A stretch of 64,000 bases of DNA from Isoetes taiwanensis. Taxonomy: Eukaryota; Streptophyta; Lycopodiopsida; Isoetales; Isoetaceae. The notes under the pieces were generated by a model. That model was not told where the DNA came from. It saw only the letters and a list, made by a program, of their open reading frames with translations, and made no database searches. The translations under genes and the position numbers were made by a program. This document shows positions 20,928 to 29,210 of the stretch, piece after piece. Position 1 is the stretch's first letter; the number at the start of each line of letters is the position of its first letter. The stretch covers positions 19,099,887-19,163,886 of the forward strand of contig JAJEKV010000013.1 of assembly GCA_021234155.1 (NCBI GenBank), given 5' to 3'.

Positions 20928-21150
20928 GATATCTAAAACTCAAAAAAGAGATGACTTGAATTGAGACTGAAGTCTAATGCAAACTTACCCTCTGAAACTC
21001 ATAGTTTTGTTGAATGACAAAAAGACATGAAAACACGGAAATGCATAAAACACAAATGAGGTCCACACATGGATCAAAAACTTAAAGCTAACCTGTTCTT
21101 GGTCTCATGGAAAGCAATAAATTAACTGCAAAATAATAAAGTTCAAATCC
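20928..21150 (-). repeat. R5: partial R copy with extra splice-like signals
   Basis: It shares GATATCTAAAACTCAAA and CTAACCTGTTCTTGGTCTCA with the array. It uniquely carries, on the minus strand, GAGTTTCAGAGG|GTAAGTTTG (a strong donor). TTTATTATTTTGCAG at about 21125-21140 (minus) is a good acceptor before the shared 33-nt exon-like piece. It lies directly downstream of the U2 gene. Confidence 0.7.
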
Positions 21151-21193
21151 TAGTTAAACTTTATTTAAAACCCCCTCCTTGCGGAAAGGGTTT

Positions 21194-21389
21194 AGGGCTA
21201 TGCCATGCCTCTACAGTAGTGTAAGGCAGAGGCGACATACGTGAGCCTTGACAGCAAGCTGCCCAACAGGCCCACAACCCACAACAAATTAGATTAATAG
21301 CATTGGGGCCCTATGGACCCCGTATCAGCTATTAAACTGATAAGAACAGATACTACACTTGATCTTAGCCAAAAGGCCGAGAAAGGTAT
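21194..21389 (-). ncRNA. U2: U2 spliceosomal snRNA
   Basis: The minus strand begins ATACCTTTCTCGGCCTTTTG and contains the near-invariant TAAGATCAAGTGTAGTATCT, with the branch-point-pairing GUAGUA, and TGTTCTTATCAGTTTAATA. U2 pairs with the intron branch site in the spliceosome. Stem II is present with AATAGC paired to GCTATT. Compared with the usual AATATC/GATATT as I recall it, this is a compensated change, which argues for a structure under selection. The stem IV loop region (CCTTACACTACTGTAGAGGC) is also typical. The Sm-site position reads AATTTGTTG, interrupted by a G, which is atypical. The 3' end is estimated from the usual length of about 196 nt. Confidence 0.93.
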
Positions 21390-21411
21390 GAGTTTACTTT
21401 GTTTCCTTCGT

Positions 21412-21461
21412 CCTTATATACTACAAACAGCATCTTCCCTTCTAAGCAATGACCGTGGGAT
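21412..21461 (-). promoter_or_regulatory. U2 promoter: plant USE and TATA box
   Basis: On the minus strand, TATATAAGG (21412-21420) lies 23-31 nt upstream of the RNA start. ATCCCACGGTC (21451-21461) matches the plant upstream sequence element (consensus RTCCCACATCG as I recall it) at about -62 to -72. The ~30-nt gap between the two fits RNA polymerase II snRNA genes, not the shorter Pol III spacing. A possible 3'-end box AGTTTAA is at 21154-21160 (minus), slightly farther downstream than usual. Confidence 0.85.
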
Positions 21462-22514
21462 ATAATGAAAACCTAGAGAAAAGGTTAGAACAGAACTGAC
21501 CTGATCAGGAAGATTGAATACAGAATCTAATTGCCGGAAAGGCGAGGATCATCATTTGCTCGTTTCATTGGGTCATGGAGGCCGGATTTTCAGCTTCCAA
21601 CGTGCTTTAGGATCGACCTTTCTCCTTAATTTTCTTTTCTCGTCCTCAACTCTTACTAGGCGCAGTTGTTTAAAACTATTTAGCTACAATCGGCCTGAGA
21701 GGTTTTACATGGTTCTAGCTTGGGAGGGCACTGAGCCTAATTCCTAGAAATTTTAGCACTTGCATGCATGGCACAATTATGTAGTTATCTCCATACATCA
21801 TGTTAAAGTGGCCACACCCCTGTGCTTTGTTAAAATGGTCGCACCCCAGCCTTTGTGCAAAGCGTAACCAAGCAACCAGATGGTAACTCTATCAAAAGTC
21901 TACCTACCCTAAGAACAGTTATGACAACAATTATCCAAAAGCCTTTGTTGCTTCATCTCTATTAAGCACCACTCTGAATTTTCTCAGCCTTCTGGTAACA
22001 AGCCGAGGCCATGAGATGCAACTTTAGCTTTATCAAGTCCTTTCATTGGTTTAGTGCAACAACTACCAATTGACACTATTTGCTAGTTTGAGGCAGTGTT
22101 CATTTCATCATTGAATGATGTTGAGTGTATATGGATTCCTTCAAGTAGAATGCCAATGCATCCATATTACAATATCATTTCGAAGGATGTAGAACTAATA
22201 AGATTATCTGCTGGTCCAAATGCCATGTGTGGGCAAGAAGAGACGAGGCACATCGATGTTGAGCACAATTAGTTGGCCGCTTTTTTCATATTGTTTTCCT
22301 CTGATTTTGTTGTCGTATTCTGAAGGATATCGTAATGCATACATTTAGAGTGTTCACTATATTGGCATGTTTTAATTCCATTGTCTTAATGCTTTGGGAT
22401 GTTTTAAAAGTATAGTCAATGCTTTTCTTTGTACATGATGTAAAATTTCAAATTCCACTTGTACTTAGTCCTCTAAGAAGTAATCTCTTTTGTGGAGCCA
22501 GGAGACTAGAATTT
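21462..22514. other. Intergenic upstream of U2; nothing recognised
   Basis: No supported gene. A 77-codon plus frame at 21514-21747 has no recognised family. The short phrase GTTAAA(A/G)TGG(C/T)C(A/G)CACCCC repeats at about 21801-21848. Confidence 0.5.
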
Positions 22515-23052
22515 GAATATGTAGCAAAATAACAGGGGGTTCCAGAGGGACTTGATATGGTTGTAAAAATAACAATCCTGAAACATAGACCATATATCCC
22601 TAAAACAGTCGAATAAGTTGTTATAAAAAAAAACATAGATTCAAGATAAAAAATAATTGCATTAGCTCACTGGGTATATTGTTAAAGTAGTCTTAGTTAG
22701 GACATTGAATTATTTTGGTAGAGGTTCAAGCTCCCGTCTTTCATATTCTAAAGTCTTAGACAAAGTCGTGTAGAGGTTCGATATTCCGTCAAAACCTTAG
22801 GCGAAATCGTATTTCATATTTCAAAATCATAGGCGCCTCCAATCATAAATGACTATAAGCAAAAAGAAAGGTGCCCATGAGCCCCAACATACGATCTGAG
22901 TCATAGGATCGACAAATCTAACCACTGTGGTAGTCCAGGATGCACCTCGTTTAGAATATGTAGCAAAATAACAGGGGGTTCCAGGGGGGCTTGATATGGT
23001 TGTAAAAATAACAATCCTGAAACCATAGACCATATATCCCTAAAACAGTCGA
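22515..23052. repeat. ~98-bp direct repeats flanking a tRNA-like patch
   Basis: 22515-22612 and 22954-23052 are almost identical (GAATATGTAGCAAAATAACA through CCTAAAACAGTCGA), 439 bp apart. Between them lies the tRNA-related sequence described separately. It may be a small retroelement with short terminal repeats, or a local duplication. No primer-binding site was seen. Confidence 0.75.
22655..22840 (+). mobile_element. tRNA-derived SINE-like sequence
   Basis: TAGCTCACTGGG (22663-22674) fits a Pol III A box and GGTTCAAGCTC (22723-22733) a B box, with spacing a little longer than in a tRNA. The downstream body repeats GTAGAGGTTCGATATTCCGT-like phrases. A second tRNA-like stretch on the minus strand (about 22880-22950, AGTGGTTAGA then GTCGATCC) may be a fragment of another unit. 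No clear tail or target duplication. Confidence 0.4.
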
Positions 23053-23635
23053 CTTGATGATTGCTTAGGCTTTTTTGACAGTTTGCTTGGAAGGATTTTT
23101 GTGGGTTTTTGGTAGCTTTATTGCTTTATGGGTGAGATGTATAAAGATTCTTTCGATCCCATATGTTCAAGTCTAGGGTATTTGGATGATAGTTCTTTAG
23201 GTCAGTGTAGGTTGAAAGAGGGCCAATTTTATTTTTGATGGGTCATTTGGGCATACTTTGAGTGCCACACATTCACATTTTCCAAGTATAATTGACTACG
23301 CCAGAGTAGGATACATTCATGCCATCATTGAAGGGTAATGGTCAGCATACTGATAATATTTACATGTTTAGGAGCCAATTCTATATTTACTAAGCCTTGT
23401 TATAAAATTTTGCATGTGATGAAAAGCTTGTTGACGAAGTCAATTAGAACATAAAATGAGTTCAAATGGGTTGGGGATGGCCAAATTACGCGATTGTAGC
23501 ATAATTGCTATTTGGAGTAAAATAAAATACATTGGTTTTTGTGGCATAACACCACATTGACACTTTGTTTATGAATATCAACTAGACATCGTTATGCCAT
23601 TGAATTTTGCAAAAAAAATATGCACATGTTTCGAT
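23053..23635. other. Nothing recognised
   Basis: AT-rich, no open frame of note and no repeat matched elsewhere in the window. Confidence 0.5.
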
Positions 23636-24010
23636 TTTATTTTTTATTTTTTAACTTTATTCCACATTCCAAAGAAGCATATGTATAATTGCAAAGGCAG
23701 GAATACAATCTTAGCAGACAAAGATAATCCACTGAGTGCAGCGACCTCCCTATGCAGAGGATAATATACCCAAATATTCCTCAACAATCAAGCATCCCTT
23801 TTCAAGAGCAAGCTGAGAACATAAGCATGACTTCACCAATCTATCTATCTTGTGCCTCGTGAAGAACTTGGTCAACACTATTTGTTAAGCCTTTGAAGAT
23901 ACACCACCTTTTTCGGGTAGACCACAATAACCAACCTGAAGCTAAGTGGAAAGTCTACTGTTGCAACCTGTTTCAAGTGGAAGGATAAATAGCAAAAAGC
24001 ACATGTTTTA
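23636..24010 (-). mobile_element. Third LINE 3' remnant
   Basis: The T-rich run at 23636-23662 is an A-rich tail in minus orientation. Upstream on that strand, GYCGLPEK, KFFTRHKIDRL and VKSCLCSQLALEKGCL resemble the end of the LINE zf-RVT region at 8661-9240. Strongly decayed and short. Confidence 0.5.
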
Positions 24011-24470
24011 ATTGATTTACTTAGAATCTATAATGCAAGATTCTGAACAATCTTACCCTAGCTTCATTGTCTTTACGTTGCCACGCATTACTTGAGGGTA
24101 AGAAAATATTTTATCTAGGAAAATGCTTAGCTAAGATCATTTCTAAGCAAAATCGCCAATTCCACCTCCCCCATCACCTCCGCCCCTACCCGTTCCTTTC
24201 CAATTTGGTCAACAATCATCCTCCTCGAGTAACTTTTCTTCGGCTGCACTAGGCTCCTTGAAAAGGGGTTTTTGGATCTTAAATAAGGCATATATGAAGG
24301 GGTTTTTGTTGACCCCTTCCTCGCATATGGCGTATACCTTTTATGCTAAGTGGCTTTCCCAGACATCAATTAACTTTTATGCCTCAGTGGACGATAAAAA
24401 ATCATTCTCATTCTCATTCATATAGTTGCAGATGAAGAAGCAATGGCATGGCAAGCCACACTTAGGCTGG
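24011..24470. other. Nothing firmly recognised
   Basis: A 61-codon plus frame (24067-24252) with no known family. GGGGTTTTTG...ACCCCTTCC and GGGGTTTTTG...GATCT motifs occur near 24275-24320. No gene called. Confidence 0.4.
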
Positions 24471-24690
24471 TGTGACGCTCCCCGCTGTATACTCTACGGG
24501 CATCGTCTGCTACATGGGCCCTCCGTCTGGGATGGCCAGGACACGGGTAGGGAGACATGGAGGTGTCTTGCGCGCCTATCCCATATGAGCTCCTATAACA
24601 GTGGAAGCATACTACAACATCAACACTGGCAAATAGCACAATATGATCACTATCACGATGGGTAGCACATCCATCCATCCAAAGATCCAT
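24471..24690 (-). mobile_element. Family A LTR fragment
   Basis: It starts TGTGACGCTCCC and matches the low-coordinate end of the A2 3' LTR (33933 onward), including CATGGGCCCTCCGTCT, GAGGTGTCTTGCGCGCC and GGGTAGCACATCCAT-like phrases. About 200 bp remain. Confidence 0.75.
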
Positions 24691-24763
24691 CATAGATATC
24701 AATATATCATAAAATATCACACTCATCCCAATTTTTGGTCCACGGTAGTTTTTATCTGTGTGT

Positions 24764-25697
24764 ACTATAAGATGAGTCGTCCTAGCTATATGTGTTTTTC
24801 TTTTCACGTATAAGGCTTAAATGGTCTAGGTATGTTTGGTTTTGAGTTTATTAGTTTACGTATCTCCCGAGTCTTCTCTTCCCCATAGTCTTTATTTATT
24901 TGAAAGGCAACTTCGTATCTAAATTTGCTTACCTTTAGTAGGAATAATATGGTTTATTTTGTGTTTTTAAAAGAGGTTGTTAGACTTTGTTTGCATAAAG
25001 GGGAGAGGGGTTTCTCTAGGTTCAGTTGTTAGTCGTTTTATGTGAGTATCAGGTTAGGAATAAGTCCTTATTTTTATTTTCGCATGGTAAATAGGGCTTT
25101 CTAATAGGTCTTTAAACTTTGTTGTCTAATACGTGGGGTGTGGATACATGATAGCTCATTTGGGTTCATAGGCATCTTTTATCCTCCTTAAACAGGGTTG
25201 AGATAAGCTATAGGGTCTTGTTGGCATCTTTTTGAGGCTTCCATCTTTTTACTATAAGATGAGTCGTCTTAGCTAGGTGTCTTTTTCTTTTCACGTATAA
25301 GACTTAAATGGTCTAATATGTTTCATTTTGAGTTTGTTACTTCCATTTACGTATCTATCCGTGTCGTTCCGGCATTCCTTTATTTGAAAGGCAGCTTCGT
25401 ATCTGCATTTGCTTTTATTTAGAAATAATGTGGTTTATTTTGTGTTTTTAAAAGAGGTTGTTAGACTTTGTTTGCATAAAGGTAAAGAGGTTTCGCTAGG
25501 TTCAGTTGTTAGTCGTTATATATGAGTATAGGGTAATATGCATGAGTCCTTGTTTTAATTTTGCATGGTGGGTAGAGTTTTTTAATAGGTCTTTGAGTTT
25601 GGTTATTTAATACGTGGGGTGTGGATACATGGTAGCTACAGTTGAGATGGGCTATAGGGGTTTGTTGAGATCTTTTTAAGGCTTACGTCTTTTTGCT
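24764..25697 (+). repeat. 487-bp tandem duplication
   Basis: 24764-25250 and 25251-25697 align over their length (ACTATAAGATGAGTCGTC, CAGTTGTTAGTCGTT, TACGTGGGGTGTGGATACAT). It resembles retroelement untranslated or LTR sequence. An ATG frame with a basic start (25796, MADQAIPNETRPSPRGRRGK) follows and may be the beginning of a gag cut off by the A1 LTR. Confidence 0.8.
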
Positions 25698-25892
25698 AAG
25701 ATTTCCCTCGTTGTGTTCCGTTGGTAGCTCCATCCCTTCTTGTGGATATCATTAATGGATGTTTTATTGGTGCTAAAGTTCTAGATTCATTTCTTATGGC
25801 AGATCAGGCTATCCCGAATGAGACCCGCCCTTCCCCTCGTGGTCGCAGAGGAAAAGGGTTGCTACTGGTGGGTCGCTTCTTGCATCTCCTTA

Positions 25893-27513
25893 TGTGACGT
25901 TCCCCTAAAATATACGCTATAAATACGTATATTTTTGGGGTACGTCACCGTACAAGTCTACTTTAGTAGCCTTGTACACCATAGTTAGTGGAAAAGGGAA
26001 CATGACTAAGTTATTCATATAACTTACCTTAGGCATGGGGCCATTTTCACATGGCCTCACCCTATTGGGCACCCGCCACATGGGAGCACCCCATTGGAGC
26101 CATGTGGCATAACATGCAACCCTAACCTTTAAATGGCCAAACCCTAACCCTAGGCCATTTTTCTGGCTCCAACAGTCTGGGAACTTTGTTCGCGCTCGAA
26201 ACTTCGTTTCGAGAACCGTCTGTTGTGGCACAGCATAGCACAGCAGCCCCCAGAGTATGAGTGCATTAGTAGGAGTGGGAGCTACTTCGAACACCTTGAA
26301 GGCCATGGAGATGCCGAGAGCAGGAGGGAGTTCCTCAGGAGCAGGTATTTAGGGTTAGAGTTCTTTGTAGATCATCTGGAAGTTAAGATTCCAAATGAGT
26401 TAGCATTTCGTATCTTTGGTATAGCCATTCTAGAACCCTCAGTCTAGATCTTGAACCCTAATCAATGAACCCTAACTGTAGGTTAGATGCACATGATTAG
26501 GTTAGATGTTATTCTCATTATTATTAGCATGTTATGAGGATATGTGATGTTGGTTGATCATGTTTGCTCCTCTTGTATGGGGAAGGGGGATAGAGACCTA
26601 GTAGCCACTACTAGATGATGCTTCTAGTTAGACCCGTTGTTCATATTATATGCGGCTTGTGCAAAGGAACCCACCTGGCTACAGGGGAATGACTTAGCAC
26701 TACACAACGAGGATAGTGGCCAAATGGATGGGGATCCCTGCTGAGCGCGGCTACTGGGGACCCATAGTGAGCTAGGTCTATAGTCGGTCACTTCGTGTGG
26801 GCTGGGTATGGGTCCAACAGTTCTTGGATCAATGGTATCGCCCTGATCCTCAGGAGTTGCAGGTGTTGGCCTGGCTCTTGTCTTGGAGAGTTCAGTCGGG
26901 GACGAATTGTGTGTCACCACGATTCTCTAGCCGCCCATGGAACCACTAGATCTCGGGAAGGGGAGATGGAACTCTTCCTACTTCATCGAACTGTGGAGAT
27001 GCAACCCGAAGTAGTCTCAATGGGTGATACCATGAGACTACATATCTGGCAGGTTATAGTCATGCCAGAGCCCGATCTAGCCCGTCTGTAAAGTATGCAC
27101 AAGAGGGGTGGATGGAGTGGTCAACCCTAGCCATTGTCTATAGCCAGCCCCTCCATTGTTATATCTCGGTTTGCTCTATCTTGTAGCTGTCAGTCTACTT
27201 CCTGATGAGTCTGAGCTGGGTAGGAGCTCCCATGTTTTATGGCATGTTGATATCTTTGTTGGATTTATGGATATATGGATGTGCTACCCTTCGAGATAGC
27301 TAGATGTATTATTGTTGTTAATGTTGACATTATGTTGTGCTTCCGCTGTATAGGAGCAGGGGAAGGGCATCAAGGCACATCCGTGTCCCCTTCCCGCACT
27401 AGGAGTATCTTGTGTGCGGGATAGATGGAGGGCCCATACGGCCAGAGGGCTGGATGGGGGATTTTCTACAAGATGTACGACCGGGCATCGTATATTTAGT
27501 AGGGAGCGTCACA
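25893..27513 (+). mobile_element. A1 5' LTR (Ty3/gypsy family A)
   Basis: 1621 bp, starting TGTGACG and ending GCGTCACA. It is followed by the primer-binding site TGGTATTAGAGTC at 27515-27527, close to the plant initiator-tRNA-Met type TGGTATCAGAGC. It is homologous, in opposite orientation, to the LTRs of A2. A near-perfect 21-bp-arm hairpin lies at 25896-25946. Only this LTR, the leader and a short gag start remain of A1. Confidence 0.88.
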
Positions 27514-27514
27514 A

Positions 27515-27527
27515 TGGTATTAGAGTC
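27515..27527 (+). other. Primer-binding site of A1
   Basis: TGGTATTAGAGTC, one base after the LTR end. It matches the initiator-tRNA-Met type used by many plant LTR retrotransposons with small differences. Confidence 0.8.
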
Positions 27528-27714
27528 ATGTTCTTGGCTGACCAAGAACTAACACTGACCACACCCCTGACTCAGTAGTCTAACGGGCCCAATAGAGTAT
27601 GATATGGAAAGTTCTAGCATTGAACCTTGAAAAATTGGGGAAATTTTTTTTCTCTCAGGTAGTAGGGCCGTAAAGTTAGGTGTTAGTCCTGTACATCCAG
27701 GTACAGGACTATTC

Positions 27715-27810
27715 ATGAAGACCACAGATCAGGGCAGAAATAAGGGATCAGGTCAACCATCGGGAAATAGACCCCCGCAGAAGACCACGCCGAAGAAGAG
27801 ACAGAGAAGA
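27715..27810 (+). pseudogene. A1 gag start, truncated by Copia insertion
   Basis: ATG at 27715 opens a basic, proline-containing frame (MKTTDQGRNKGSGQPSGNRP). It is interrupted at 27811-27815 by the Copia element's duplicated target GATAA. Sequence continuing after the Copia element (32001-32104, MTALQRDSRHIKKALPDFRK) may be the next part of the same gag but is out of frame. The remainder of A1 is missing. Confidence 0.5.
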
Positions 27811-28478
27811 GATAATGTTAATGATATTATCATGTTATAGTGCATGTTGAAGTCAGATGCAGATAAACAGGGTTGACTACTTCATATGACAAAAGGGAGG
27901 TTGATAGATTAACATATGAAGATCAAAAACCTATGATTGCAAGTATTAAGTGTATTGAGCTAAGAAAACTCAATATACATGATGTTAAATGGTTCAATGG
28001 TTCGTGACTACAAAATCATAAAAACGCATGTGGGATATTGATTCAAAGATCCCGAAAAAGTGTTGATGCCTGTGGGATATTGTGTGCTAAGAGCAGAAAA
28101 TAGAATGCCGAGGACTTCGCCTTGCCGAGCTGCTACACGCATCTAAACCGACAGAACTGGTATTAAAAGACGGGGGTGAACAGATGTTCGTTATGTTGGT
28201 TGCCGGATCGGGAGCTCATCAACATTGTTTGAATACCGAATGCTTGGGCTCTCGGGGAATACTCAATAGTGTTTAAAATATATTGTTGTTTGAAGGTTAA
28301 AGGTTTAACTATTGAAAGACACTATTGAACTTGAAATGTGCCATGTGCTAGTGATTTGCTCTTGTCATCTCAATTGAAAGAAGGTGTTGAATCCAATTTT
28401 GCTTGCATTTGTTTAAAACTTCTAAGGCCTTACCTCTATAGATTTCCTTCATTGGTATCAGAGCCAGGTTGAAGGAAC

Positions 28479-29210
28479 ATGGCTACTCGTTTTGGAGCTA
28501 ATTTGCTGAATTCTATAGAGGTTTTTAAAGGAGATGGAGGCTTTCAAATTTGGAAGCAGAGCATTAGAGAAGTGCTGGAATTTGAAAAATTATGGTATTT
28601 GGTTGATCCAACCGCTGCCAGAAACTCACTTGTGACTGTAAGTGCAGGGACTTCTAGTCAAGGGGGAACAAGCTCCAGCTCGAGTGGTGAAGGGTCTACC
28701 TTAAGGGAAACTGCTGAAAGTGCACCAGTGAATTCATCCAGTGCAGCAACAGTTGGAGAAGATGAAAAAGTAAAAATTATGGAGGCCCAGGCAATCATTA
28801 GTTGCAAAGTGGGATCTGTAATTAAGTTGAAGTTGAGGGGTATGACCTCAAGAGAAATGTGGATGTATCTAATCAAAGAGTATGAAGCTAAGACTTCATC
28901 TCAAATTGATGTTTTGGAGAAGCAACTGAGAAGGTTAAAGTTGCACGAGAAGGATAACATAACAGAGTTTTTTGAGAAGTTTGACTCCATTATAGCAGAT
29001 GTTGAAGGTGCTGGAGTTATCCTCAATGAAGAGTATCAGCTGTTGGCTATATCTCGTGCAGTATCTCATAATTCCCATCTTGCTACTTTAATAAGAAATA
29101 TTGCAAAGTCAAAGGAGCATGGCATTAAAATGGTAAGAACTGAGTTTGAGCAGAGCAAAGTGCATGATGATGATGAGGATAATTCTGAAGTATTGTACTG
29201 GAAGATATAA
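28479..29210 (+). CDS. gag: Copia gag N-terminal part (frameshifted from pol)
   Basis: 243 codons from ATG 28479, 13 bases after the primer site. The start MATRFGANLLNSIEVFKGDG and the region EAQAIISCKVGSVIKLKLRG, REMWMYLIKEYEAKTSSQID are typical of the Copia capsid (UBN2-type) domain. The frame ends at TAA 29208-29210. The zinc knuckles continue in the next frame (from about 29195), so a one-base shift separates the capsid from the nucleocapsid. Most plant Copia elements have one continuous ORF, so this is probably a mutation. A programmed shift is possible but not shown. Confidence 0.9.
   Translation: MATRFGANLLNSIEVFKGDGGFQIWKQSIREVLEFEKLWYLVDPTAARNSLVTVSAGTSSQGGTSSSSSGEGSTLRETAESAPVNSSSAATVGEDEKVKIMEAQAIISCKVGSVIKLKLRGMTSREMWMYLIKEYEAKTSSQIDVLEKQLRRLKLHEKDNITEFFEKFDSIIADVEGAGVILNEEYQLLAISRAVSHNSHLATLIRNIAKSKEHGIKMVRTEFEQSKVHDDDEDNSEVLYWKI

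Noticed and set aside
22655-22745. Functional tRNA gene
   Set aside because: A and B boxes are present but no acceptor stem or anticodon arm could be folded. SINE-like origin is more likely.
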